Program-made: the position numbers and the translations under genes
Assembly: GCF_002897035.1 (NCBI RefSeq)
Contig: NZ_BAUX01000001.1
Location: forward strand, 248,001 to 312,000
Length of the DNA stretch: 64,000 nucleotides
Direction: 5' to 3'
Origin: Methylopila sp. Yamaguchi
Lineage (GTDB): Bacteria; Pseudomonadota; Alphaproteobacteria; Rhizobiales; Methylopilaceae
Notes under the pieces: generated by a model
What the model saw: the letters and a program-made list of their open reading frames with translations, nothing else
The model's database searches: none
What the model was told of the DNA's origin: nothing
Shown: positions 36,713 to 45,160 of the stretch, one piece after another
How the letters are laid out: every line of letters starts with the position of its first letter
How positions within the stretch are numbered: the stretch's first letter is position 1

Positions 36713-39700
36713 TCAGTGGAAATCGCGCGATTTCGGCAGAATGCGCACGTCGCGCGGGTGCGCGCGCGGCTGCTGCGGGCGGTCGGGCTGCGGACGGCGC
36801 ACCTCGTCGGCCCGCGCCAGCGGCGGCTCAAGCCGCCGACTCGACAGGCGGGAAAGCTCGTGGGTGCGGTCGACGAGACGCTCCGCCACCAGATGGACGA
36901 TCCCTTCGGGGCTGCGCTGGACGCGTCCCTCGATCTGGATCAGCCGGGCGGCCATCACCTCGCGGCGAAAGCGGAGGAGTACGGCCGGCCAGACCACGGC
37001 GTTCGCAACCCCCGTCTCGTCGGCGATGGTCATGAACACGACGCCCTTGGCGCTCCCTGGCTTCTGACGGACGAGCACGACGCCGGCCGTCGTCAGCCGC
37101 CGCCCGTCCCGGGCGTTCCTGACGTCCGTGCAGGAGACCGCGCCCTCCCGCGCGAACAGGTCGCGCAGGAACTGCATGGGATGGCCTTTGAGGGAGAGCC
37201 GGGTCGTCTGGTAGTCCGCGACCACATGCTCCGACAGCCCCATTTCGGGAAGCGCCTCGCTCCCTTCCTCGGCGCCGAGGTCCGCCGCGTCCGCCGCCTC
37301 GAACAGGGGCAGCGCGACGTCGTCCGGCAACCGCCGCACCTCCCAGAGGGCCGCGCGCCGGTCGAGCCTCATCGAGCGAAAGGCGTCGGCGTCGGCGAGC
37401 TTGACCAAAGCGGCCTTCGGCAACCGCGCCCGCCGCTTCAGATCGTCGATCGAGGCGAAGCCGCCCCCGCGCGCCGCGACCAGCGCCTCCGCCCAGTCCT
37501 TCCGAAACCCGTCGATCTGCCGAAAGCCGATGCGCAGGCGCAGCGCGTCGTCCGGCCGCTTCTCCAGCGTGTTGTCCCATTGGCTGACCGCGACGTCCGC
37601 CCCACGGGTCTCGACGCCGTGCTCGCGGGCGTCCCGCACGATCTCGGCCGGGGCGTAGAACCCCATGGGCTGGGAGTTGAGCAGCGCGCAGGCGAAAGCC
37701 GCGGGATGCCGGCATTTCAGATAGGAGGAGATGTAGACCAGCTTGGCGAAGCTCGCGGCGTGGCTCTCGGGAAAGCCGTAGGAGCCGAAGCCCTCGATCT
37801 GCTTGAAGCAGTTCGCCGCGAACTCCGGATCGTAGCCGCGCGCGATCATGTTCCCGACCATCTTGTCCCGGAACACGCCGATATCGCCGAGGTTGCGGAA
37901 GGTCGCCATGGCCCGGCGCAGGCCGTTGGCCTCCTCGCCGGAAAACTTGGCCGCCACCATGGCGATGCGCATGGCCTGCTCCTGGAACAGCGGCACCCCG
38001 AGCGTCTTCCCCAGCACGTTCCTCAGTTCGTCCGGGTCGTGCGGCGGTCCGGGCTCGGGGTACACGACCAGCTCCGGATTCCGGCGGCGCTTGAGATAGG
38101 GATGGACCATGTCGCCCTGGATCGGCCCCGGCCGCACGATCGCGACCTGGATGACGAGGTCGTAGAACTCCTTCGGCTTCAACCGCGGCAGCATGTTCAT
38201 CTGCGCGCGGCTCTCGACCTGGAACACGCCGAGCGAGTCCCCGCGCGACAGCATGGCGTAAACGTCCTTCTGGTCCGGCTCGATGGTCGCGAGCTCGAGC
38301 TCTTGACGTTCGTGGACGCGGATGAGGTCGAAGGCCTTGCGGATGCAGGTCAGCATCCCGAGCGCGAGCACGTCGACCTTCATCATCCGGACGGCGTCGA
38401 TGTCGTCCTTGTCCCATTCGATGAAGCTGCGGTCCGGCATCGCGGCCGGCCCCACGGGCACGCATTCGTCGAGCCGATCGTCGGTCAGCACGAAGCCGCC
38501 CACGTGCTGAGACAGATGGCGCGGAAATCCGACAAGCTCGCTCGCGAGCTTCAGCGCCGGCAAAAGATAGGGGTTCGACGGGTCGAGGCCCGCTTGGCGG
38601 ACCTGCGCCTCCGTCAGCCCCTCGCCCCAGCTCCCCCAGACCGTGTTGGCGAGCGCGGCGGTCAGGTCCTCGCCCATCCCGAAGACCTTGCCGACCTCGC
38701 GCACGGCGCTGCGCGGCTTGTAGTGGATGACCGTGGCGACCAGCGACGCGCGCTCACGGCCGTAGCGCGCGTAGATGTGCTGAATGACCTCCTCGCGCCG
38801 CTCATGCTCGAAGTCGACGTCGATGTCCGGCGGCTCCGAGCGCTCCTTGGATAAAAACCGTTCGAACAGGACGTTGGACTCGGCCGGATCGACCGCGGTG
38901 ATCCCGAGCACGTAGCAGACCGCGGAGTTCGCCGCCGACCCGCGCCCCTGGCAGAGAATGCCCTGCGCCCGCGCGTAGGCCACGACGTCATGCACGGTCA
39001 GGAAGTAATGCGCGTAGTTCTCGCGCTTGATGAACGCCAGCTCCTTGGCGACCAGCTTCGCCACCTCCGGAGGCGTCCCCCGGGGATAGAACCGCTCGAG
39101 GCCCTCGCGCACGAGGTCGCGCAAATGGCCGTGCGGCGTCTTGCCGGCGGGCACCGGCTCGTGCGGGTAATTGTACTTCAGGTCCGCGAGACTGAAGACG
39201 ACCTGCTCCGTGAACCGCAGCGTCTCCGTCACCGCTTCCGGCGCGTCCCGGAACAGCCGGGCCATTTCGACTCCCGGCTTCAGGTGCCGCTCGGCGTTCG
39301 CCTCCAGCCTGCGGCCCGCGCCGTCGAGCGTCACGCCCTCGCGGATGCAGGTGACGACGTCGAGGAGCGGGCGCCGGTCGGGCGTGTGGCAGAGCGGCTC
39401 GTTGGTGGCGAGAAGCGGGACGCCGACGCGGGACGCCAGGCGCTTCAGCCGGGCAAGCCTGCGGGCGTCGTCGCCGCGCCGCGGCATGGCGGCGCCGAGC
39501 CAGGTCGCGTCGCGGCCCGTCTCCTTCAGCGCCGCGAGCGCGCGCTCCGTCTCGCGGCCGGGCGCCCGCGACGGCATGACGATGGCGAGCAATCCCTCGC
39601 GCCACGCCAGCAGGTCCTCGAAGAACAGGCGGCACTCGCCCTTCGGGGCGCGCCCCTTGCCGAGGCTGAGCAGACGGCAGAGCCGCCCCCAGGCGGCGCG

Positions 39701-39964
39701 GTCGCGCGGATGGACGACGACGTCGGGCGCATCGTCCTCGAATACCAGACGCGCGCCCACCACCAGCTTCGGCGTTGGTTGCGGCAAGTCCTTGTTGCCG
39801 AGCGTCGCATAGGCGCGGACGACGCCCGCGACGGAGTTCACGTCCGCGATCCCGATGGCCTCGAGCCCATAGAACGCCGCGGCCGCGACGTACTCCTCCG
39901 GCCGCGAGCCGGCGCGGAGGAAGGAGAAAGCCGTCATGGCGGCGAGTTCGGCGAAGGCGGTCAT
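36713..39964 (-). CDS. dnaE2: error-prone DNA polymerase DnaE2 (ImuC)
   Basis: 1083 aa, shorter than DnaE1 because it lacks the C-terminal tau-binding extension. The N-terminal PHP domain (FAELAAMTAFSFLRAGSRPEEYVAAAAFYGLEAIGIAD) is followed by the C-family polymerase palm with GRGSAANSAVCYVLGITAVDP and PPDIDVDFEHERREEVIQHIY (catalytic Asp residues), then an HhH and OB-fold region. The ATG at 39964 overlaps the imuB stop (ATGA). It performs translesion synthesis with ImuA and ImuB under SOS induction. Confidence 0.96.
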   Translation of the reverse strand: MTAFAELAAMTAFSFLRAGSRPEEYVAAAAFYGLEAIGIADVNSVAGVVRAYATLGNKDLPQPTPKLVVGARLVFEDDAPDVVVHPRDRAAWGRLCRLLSLGKGRAPKGECRLFFEDLLAWREGLLAIVMPSRAPGRETERALAALKETGRDATWLGAAMPRRGDDARRLARLKRLASRVGVPLLATNEPLCHTPDRRPLLDVVTCIREGVTLDGAGRRLEANAERHLKPGVEMARLFRDAPEAVTETLRFTEQVVFSLADLKYNYPHEPVPAGKTPHGHLRDLVREGLERFYPRGTPPEVAKLVAKELAFIKRENYAHYFLTVHDVVAYARAQGILCQGRGSAANSAVCYVLGITAVDPAESNVLFERFLSKERSEPPDIDVDFEHERREEVIQHIYARYGRERASLVATVIHYKPRSAVREVGKVFGMGEDLTAALANTVWGSWGEGLTEAQVRQAGLDPSNPYLLPALKLASELVGFPRHLSQHVGGFVLTDDRLDECVPVGPAAMPDRSFIEWDKDDIDAVRMMKVDVLALGMLTCIRKAFDLIRVHERQELELATIEPDQKDVYAMLSRGDSLGVFQVESRAQMNMLPRLKPKEFYDLVIQVAIVRPGPIQGDMVHPYLKRRRNPELVVYPEPGPPHDPDELRNVLGKTLGVPLFQEQAMRIAMVAAKFSGEEANGLRRAMATFRNLGDIGVFRDKMVGNMIARGYDPEFAANCFKQIEGFGSYGFPESHAASFAKLVYISSYLKCRHPAAFACALLNSQPMGFYAPAEIVRDAREHGVETRGADVAVSQWDNTLEKRPDDALRLRIGFRQIDGFRKDWAEALVAARGGGFASIDDLKRRARLPKAALVKLADADAFRSMRLDRRAALWEVRRLPDDVALPLFEAADAADLGAEEGSEALPEMGLSEHVVADYQTTRLSLKGHPMQFLRDLFAREGAVSCTDVRNARDGRRLTTAGVVLVRQKPGSAKGVVFMTIADETGVANAVVWPAVLLRFRREVMAARLIQIEGRVQRSPEGIVHLVAERLVDRTHELSRLSSRRLEPPLARADEVRRPQPDRPQQPRAHPRDVRILPKSRDFH

Positions 39965-41514
39965 CCGAACAGGCCGTGCAGGAACCAGCGCGGATGCTCC
40001 GCCTCACGGACGTAAAGCCCGTCGCGGTAGAGCCAGAACCGGGCGCCTTCCGCGTCCTCCACCCGAAAGTAGTCGCGCGTCAGCGCGCCCGGGTCCCGCC
40101 GCCACCATTCGAGCGCGATCCGCTCCGGCCCCTCCGCGCGGGCGACCGCATGCGCCACCCGCCGCCACAGGAAACGGATCGGCGGCCCGTCCGGCACCTC
40201 GGCCAGAACCTCGATCGGCTCTGGATCGGCGAACAGCCGCAAGGGGCGGCGCGGCGGCTCCGCGAGGGACGGAGCGGGCCAGTTCGCCGCACGCGCAGCC
40301 GATCGCCCGCCCCCGGCCGACATGGCCTGGGCCGGGCGCGCCCGCACTTCGCCCTCCGGACGATGAACGTCGCCGGCCAGGAAGCGCAGCACGCGGCGGC
40401 GGCCATGGCGCGCGGCGAGCCGGTCGACCAGCTCCGCGACCGCTCCTTCCTCCGCCGCGCCCGGATCGAGGCTGACGGCCTCGGGGGCGAGCGGCTCGAC
40501 AGCGAGCGCCGACAGCCGGACGAGATCGAAGCCGAAGCCGGGATCGATCGGATCCGCCAGCGCGTCGAGCCGCTCCCTGAGGAGCCGCAGCAGCATCTCC
40601 GGATCCCGCGTCGGCCGGCCGGTCGCGACCGAGATCCGCGAGACCTTGCCGTCGGCGCGGAAGAAGGCGGCCTCGACGCGGGTCACGCCCTCGCCCGCGG
40701 CCTCGAGCCTGCCGGCGAGCGCGCCCGCAAGCGCCCGGCACGCCGCGACGACCGCATCCTGGGTGAGAACGGGGTCGGGAAACCGGCGCTCGATCATCCG
40801 CGCCGGCGCGGGGCGCCGTGGCGAAATCGGCGGATCGACCCTGCCGAGCGCCTGGTCGAGGGCCGCCACGAGACCGGAGCCGAACCGCGCGGCGAGTTCG
40901 CCCCGGCCGCGGGCCGCGAGTTGGCCGAGCGTCGTCAGGCCGGCGCGGGCGAGGCCGACGCGGACCGCCTCGGCGGGCCCCAGGGCCGCGACCGGCAGCG
41001 CCGAAAGGCGCGCGCGTTCCTCCTCCGGCGTCGCCACGCCCCCGGCCGTGAACCAGGCCAGCGCCCGGGCGACGCCGGCCCCGCCCGCGACCGTGACGCG
41101 GGCGGTGAGGCCCTGGCGCGCGAGCGCCTCAGCCACATCCTGCGCCATCGCCGCCTCGCCGCCGAAGAAATGCGCGCAGCCCGCGACGTCGAGCAGCAGG
41201 CCATAGGGCGGATCGAGCGCGACGAGCGGGGTGTAGCGGTCGCACCAGTCGGCCACCGCCGTGAGCAGGGCGTGATCGGCCGCGGCGTCGGCCGGGACCA
41301 CGCGCAGGTCCGGACGGATCGCGCGCGCCTCCGTCAGCGGCAGTCCGGGCCTCGCGCCCGCGGCCTCCGCCGCGGCGTCGACGGCCACGATGCGGAGCGT
41401 CGCGCCCTGGCGCTCGACGATGACGAGCGGGCGGTCATCCGGCGCGTCGGAGCCCGCCGCCCGCTCCCGCCGCCGCACCCGTTCGACGGGCAGGTTCGGC
41501 AAGGCGACCGCCAT
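39961..41514 (-). CDS. imuB: ImuB, inactive Y-family polymerase-like protein
   Basis: About 517 aa from the ATG at 41514, which has GGAGG seven bases upstream. The frame opens further upstream, to an ATG at 41577 and a TTG at 41592, but without a good site. Y-family fold (MAVALPNLPVERVRRR, PLVALDPPYGLLLDVAGCAHFFGGE, then LGQLAARGRGELAARFG) but with the catalytic acidic residues not conserved. The C-terminus PRWFLHGLFG is typical of ImuB. It is the hub that ties ImuA and DnaE2 to the beta clamp. It overlaps the 3' end of imuA by 80 bases. Confidence 0.94.
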   Translation of the reverse strand: MAVALPNLPVERVRRRERAAGSDAPDDRPLVIVERQGATLRIVAVDAAAEAAGARPGLPLTEARAIRPDLRVVPADAAADHALLTAVADWCDRYTPLVALDPPYGLLLDVAGCAHFFGGEAAMAQDVAEALARQGLTARVTVAGGAGVARALAWFTAGGVATPEEERARLSALPVAALGPAEAVRVGLARAGLTTLGQLAARGRGELAARFGSGLVAALDQALGRVDPPISPRRPAPARMIERRFPDPVLTQDAVVAACRALAGALAGRLEAAGEGVTRVEAAFFRADGKVSRISVATGRPTRDPEMLLRLLRERLDALADPIDPGFGFDLVRLSALAVEPLAPEAVSLDPGAAEEGAVAELVDRLAARHGRRRVLRFLAGDVHRPEGEVRARPAQAMSAGGGRSAARAANWPAPSLAEPPRRPLRLFADPEPIEVLAEVPDGPPIRFLWRRVAHAVARAEGPERIALEWWRRDPGALTRDYFRVEDAEGARFWLYRDGLYVREAEHPRWFLHGLFG

Positions 41515-42286
41515 GATCCTCCGCGCCGGGATTGAGGCTTCCGGCGTTCCGTGCGGCAACGGCGAAGCTACGCTCATGGCCGTCCCACCCAAGCGTCCAC
41601 CGCCCGAGGCCGCCGCGACGGTTGCGCACCAGTTCGACGTGAAAGCGCGGTCGTCCCCAGTCCTCCTCTCCAGGAGGCGAGGCTGCGGGGGCGACCCGCC
41701 AGCGCGTCTCCGCCGCCGAGAATCCCACGGGCGCGGCGAGCGAGGGGGCTCCCGCCCGCACCACGATCGCCGGCACGCCGGAGCGGCCGGCGGCGAGCGC
41801 CAGCCGCCGCACCGCGACGCGGTCGAACGCCGCCAGACGACCGAAGGGCTCGATCAGCGTGACCGCGAGAGCCGGGCAGGCGAGCGCGGCTTCCGCCGCG
41901 CGCAGCGTCGCCGCCTCGTCCGGCGCGCGCACCACCACCAGCCGGTCGGGATCGAAGCCGAGCTCCGCCAGCCCCATCGGCCAGGGCTCCCCGGTCTCGC
42001 GCCCGGACATGTCCTGTCGGATCCATACCGCCGTCCTCCCCCGCCGTCCCGCCTTGACGGCGAGCGCGACCGCAAAACCCGTAGCCGCCACGGCCCCCGC
42101 CGCGGACGCGCCCGACACTGCGTGCAGGGCTCCGCGCCGGAGCCCGCCGCCGAGCGCCGCGTCCATCTCGGGCACGCCGAGGACGATCCGCTCCTCCGCG
42201 CCGAGAGCCCCCGACGCGTCGGCCTCGATGCGGGCCACAACCGTCCTGAGCGCGTCGAGCGTCTCCGCCGCAGCGCGCGTGGTCAT
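41435..42286 (-). CDS. imuA: ImuA, SOS mutagenesis accessory protein
   Basis: 283 aa from the ATG at 42286 (MTTRAAAETLDALRTVV). RecA-like remnant fold: VLGVPEMDAALGGGLRRGALHAVSG, AVWIRQDM, RLVVVRAPDEAATLRAAE. It lacks a full Walker A, as usual for ImuA. The LexA-type box at 42305-42319 lies 19 bp upstream, so this is the first gene of an SOS operon imuA-imuB-dnaE2. An upstream TTG at 42301 would nearly overlap the box and is unlikely. Confidence 0.93.
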   Translation of the reverse strand: MTTRAAAETLDALRTVVARIEADASGALGAEERIVLGVPEMDAALGGGLRRGALHAVSGASAAGAVAATGFAVALAVKAGRRGRTAVWIRQDMSGRETGEPWPMGLAELGFDPDRLVVVRAPDEAATLRAAEAALACPALAVTLIEPFGRLAAFDRVAVRRLALAAGRSGVPAIVVRAGAPSLAAPVGFSAAETRWRVAPAASPPGEEDWGRPRFHVELVRNRRGGLGRWTLGWDGHERSFAVAARNAGSLNPGAEDHGGRLAEPARRTGAAAGAGGGLRRAG

Positions 42287-42304
42287 CGTTGAAATCCGCA
42301 AAAG

Positions 42305-42319
42305 TTCTTGTTCTGTTCT
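42305..42319. promoter_or_regulatory. LexA (SOS) box ahead of imuA
   Basis: GTTC at 42305-42308 and GTTC at 42316-42319 separated by 7 nt on the plus strand, i.e. GAAC-N7-GAAC on the strand of imuA. This direct repeat is the established LexA site of many alphaproteobacteria. Its position 19 bp before the imuA start fits repression of imuA-imuB-dnaE2. Confidence 0.8.
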
Positions 42320-42422
42320 CTTATAGAGAGCGCCTCAAAACTGAGTCAAGACGCCGCACACGAGACCGCGGGAGCCTCCTGTCCCCCACTGTCGGGAGAC
42401 TCACCGGAGCACCTCTTGATCG

Positions 42423-42437
42423 GAACAAATATCGAAC
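42423..42437. promoter_or_regulatory. second LexA (SOS) box ahead of the radical SAM gene
   Basis: GAAC at 42423-42426 and GAAC at 42434-42437 separated by 7 nt, on the same strand as the radical SAM gene whose GTG is 40 bp downstream. Same repeat as the imuA box, 103 bp away between box edges. It suggests separate LexA control of the divergent radical SAM/UdgX operon. Confidence 0.75.
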
Positions 42438-42476
42438 ATATGGTCGGCATCAAGCTGGGAACAGAGAAAGAACTCC

Positions 42477-43721
42477 GTGGACATCACCGCCAAGCTCGCC
42501 ATCCTCGCCGACGCCGCGAAATACGACGCGTCCTGCGCCTCGAGCGGCACGGACAAGCGCACTTCGGCGGGGTCGAAGGGCGGCCCGGCGCGCGGACTCG
42601 GCTCCACCGAGGGGGCCGGCATATGCCACTCCTACGCCCCCGACGGCCGCTGCATCTCGCTGCTCAAGATCCTGCTGACCAACGCCTGCGCGTTCGATTG
42701 CCTCTATTGCGTCAACCGCGCCACCAGCAACACGCCGCGCGCCCGGTTCACGGTCGAGGAGGCGGTGACGCTCACGCTCGACTTCTACCGGCGCAATTAC
42801 ATCGAAGGGCTGTTCCTCTCCTCCGGCGTCATCCGCAACGCGGACTACACGATGGAGCAGGTGATGCGGGTGGCGAAAAGCCTTCGCCTCGACCACGGCT
42901 TCAAGGGCTACATCCACCTCAAGACCATTCCGGACGCCGCGCCCGAGCTGATCGCGGAAGCCGGCCTCTACGCCGACCGGCTGTCGATCAACGTCGAGCT
43001 GCCCAATGAGACCAGCCTGAAGCGCCTCGCGCCCGAGAAGGATTTGCGCGCCGTCCGCCGCACCATGGCCGATCTGCGCGGTCGGATCGAGGAGGCGAAG
43101 GAGCCGACCGCCGCCGGCCGCGCCCGCCCCCCGCGCTTCGCGCCCGCCGGCCAGAGCACCCAGATGATTGTCGGCGCCGACGCCTCCGACGACCGGGCCA
43201 TTCTGACGACCTCCGCGAACCTCTATGGCTCCTACCGGCTGAAGCGGGTCTATTTCTCCGCCTTCAGCCCGATCCCGGACGCAAGCGCCGCCCTGCCGCT
43301 GGCCGCGCCGCCGCTGGTGCGCGAGCACCGGCTCTATCAGGCCGACTGGCTGATGCGGTTTTACGGTTTCAACGTCGCCGAGATCACCGAAGGCGGCGGC
43401 ATGCTGGACCTCTCGATCGATCCGAAGCTCGCCTGGGCCCTGCGTCACCGCGAGCAGTTCCCGCTCGACGTCGCCCGCGCCTCCCGCGAACAGCTGCTGC
43501 GCACGCCCGGCCTCGGCAAGACGGTGGTCGACCGGATACTGTCGGCCCGCCGCTTCCGGATGCTGAGGGTCGAGGATCTCCGCCGCATGCGCGCGCCGCT
43601 CGCCAAGGCCCTGCCCTTCCTCAAGCTTGCGGACCACACCCCCTCGATCACGACGCTCGAAAGCGAGCGCCTGATCGAACGCTTCGTTCCCCAGCCGCGG
43701 CAGATGGCGCTCGCGCTGTGA
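42477..43721 (+). CDS. putative DNA modification/repair radical SAM protein
   Basis: 414 aa from the GTG at 42477, with GAGAAAG 10 bases upstream. The radical SAM cluster CAFDCLYC (Cx3Cx2C) is at about residues 70-77, then a TIM-barrel like core (FLSSGVIRNADYTMEQVMRV, IHLKTIPDAAPELIAEAG). Near the C-terminus a helix-hairpin-helix, LLRTPGLGKTVVDRILSAR, gives DNA binding. This family is known to be genetically linked to a UDG-fold partner, and that partner follows with a GTGA overlap. The reaction is not known. Confidence 0.92.
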   Translation: MDITAKLAILADAAKYDASCASSGTDKRTSAGSKGGPARGLGSTEGAGICHSYAPDGRCISLLKILLTNACAFDCLYCVNRATSNTPRARFTVEEAVTLTLDFYRRNYIEGLFLSSGVIRNADYTMEQVMRVAKSLRLDHGFKGYIHLKTIPDAAPELIAEAGLYADRLSINVELPNETSLKRLAPEKDLRAVRRTMADLRGRIEEAKEPTAAGRARPPRFAPAGQSTQMIVGADASDDRAILTTSANLYGSYRLKRVYFSAFSPIPDASAALPLAAPPLVREHRLYQADWLMRFYGFNVAEITEGGGMLDLSIDPKLAWALRHREQFPLDVARASREQLLRTPGLGKTVVDRILSARRFRMLRVEDLRRMRAPLAKALPFLKLADHTPSITTLESERLIERFVPQPRQMALAL

Positions 43722-45160
43722 GCCCGCGGCGGATCGCGCTCGCGGGGCCCTCGGACGTCGCAGGCTGGCGCGCGGCCGCCCGCGCGCTGGCCTCCGAAGG
43801 CGTGCACCCGCACGACGTCGTCTGGACCGTGAACGGCGATGGCGGCGACCTGTTCGCGGCGCCTGTCGCGACGGAGGCGCCGCCGCTCGCCCCCTCCGCG
43901 CTCTCGGTGCCGCGCGCCTTCCTCGATCTGGCCGAGGTCGCGCTGCTGCACAGCGATCCCGGCCGCTTCGACCTCTGCTACCGGCTGCTGCTGCGGCTCG
44001 CCGCCGACCGCACCCTCCTGGGGGACGCCGCCGATCCCGACGTCGTGCGCGCGCACGGCCTCGCCAAGGCCGTGCGGCGCGACAAGCACAAGATGACCGC
44101 CTTCGTTCGCTTCCGGGAAGTCGCGCGCGATGACGGCGCATGGTTCGTCGCCTGGTTCGAGCCGGAGCACCACATCGTCGAGGCGACCGCGCCGTTCTTC
44201 ATGCGCCGGTTCGCGGCCATGCGCTGGTCGATCCTGACGCCGGAGCGATCCGCGCATTGGGACGGCGCCACGCTCGCGTTCGGCGAAGGCGGCCGTCGCG
44301 CCGACGCGCCGGACAGCGACGTTTTGGAGGACGCCTGGCGGACCTACTACGCCAGCATCTTCAATCCCACCCGGCTGAAGGTCCACGCCATGCGAGCGGA
44401 GATGCCGCGGAAGTACTGGCGCAACCTTCCGGAGGCTTCGCTCATTCGTCCCCTGATCGCTTCGGCGGCGAAGGCGACGGCCGACATGGTCGCCGCCCCC
44501 GCGCCGGAGCCGAAGAAAGGCCAGCGCATGACGCCAATCGAAGCCTCCCCCGACCGCGGCGAACCGTCCTCGCTGCAGGCGCTGCATGACGAGGTCGACG
44601 CGTGCCGCGCCTGCCCGCTGTGGGAGCCCGCGACCCAGGCGGTGTTCGGCGAAGGGCCGCCCACCGCGACGGTCGTCGTCGTGGGCGAGCAGCCCGGCGA
44701 CAAGGAGGACATCGCCGGCCGTCCGTTCGTCGGCCCCGCGGGCGCGCTGTTCGACAAGGCCGCACGGGAAGCCGGCCTCGAACGCGACAAGGTCTACGTC
44801 ACCAATGCCGTGAAGCACTTCAAGTTCGAACCGCGCGGCAAATTCCGGCTGCACAAGACGCCAGGTCCGACCGAGATCAACGCCTGCCGTCCCTGGCTGG
44901 AGCGCGAACTCACCCTCCTGAAGCCTCAGCTCGTGGTGGCGATGGGCGCCACCGCAGCCCGAGCGGCGTTCGGAAAGCCGGTGAAGGTGGGCGAGCACCG
45001 TGGGCGCATCGCCCGCCGCGACGGCGCGCCGGACGTGCTGGTGACGGTGCATCCGTCCTATCTGCTGCGCCTGCCGGACGAAGCGCGTAGGGAAGAGGAG
45101 TACCGACGCTTCGTCGACGATCTCGCTCTCGCGGCGAACTATCTCGCGGAAGCGGCCTGA
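43718..45160 (+). CDS. UdgX-type uracil-DNA glycosylase fused to radical-SAM-linked domain
   Basis: 480 aa, GTG start overlapping the radical SAM stop. The first 270 residues (PRRIALAGPSDVAGWRAAARALASEGVHPHDVVWTVN, then FRRFAAMRWSILTPE type segment) form the conserved domain linked to the radical SAM partner. The last 190 are a family-4-like UDG of UdgX type: CRACPLWEPATQAVFGEGP, GEQPGDKEDIAGRPFVGPAG, VTNAVKHFKFEPRGKFRLHKTP, VTVHPSYLLRL. The His in FRLHKTP matches the residue by which UdgX forms a covalent bond to uracil-DNA. So it may mark or trap uracil in DNA. The Cys ligands for the iron-sulfur cluster (CRAC and the later Cys) are present. Confidence 0.93.
   Translation: MSPRRIALAGPSDVAGWRAAARALASEGVHPHDVVWTVNGDGGDLFAAPVATEAPPLAPSALSVPRAFLDLAEVALLHSDPGRFDLCYRLLLRLAADRTLLGDAADPDVVRAHGLAKAVRRDKHKMTAFVRFREVARDDGAWFVAWFEPEHHIVEATAPFFMRRFAAMRWSILTPERSAHWDGATLAFGEGGRRADAPDSDVLEDAWRTYYASIFNPTRLKVHAMRAEMPRKYWRNLPEASLIRPLIASAAKATADMVAAPAPEPKKGQRMTPIEASPDRGEPSSLQALHDEVDACRACPLWEPATQAVFGEGPPTATVVVVGEQPGDKEDIAGRPFVGPAGALFDKAAREAGLERDKVYVTNAVKHFKFEPRGKFRLHKTPGPTEINACRPWLERELTLLKPQLVVAMGATAARAAFGKPVKVGEHRGRIARRDGAPDVLVTVHPSYLLRLPDEARREEEYRRFVDDLALAANYLAEAA

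Noticed and set aside
36671-38854. 727-aa plus-strand frame opposite dnaE2
   Set aside because: Antisense shadow with His/Arg/Leu-rich composition; dnaE2 is clear on the minus strand.
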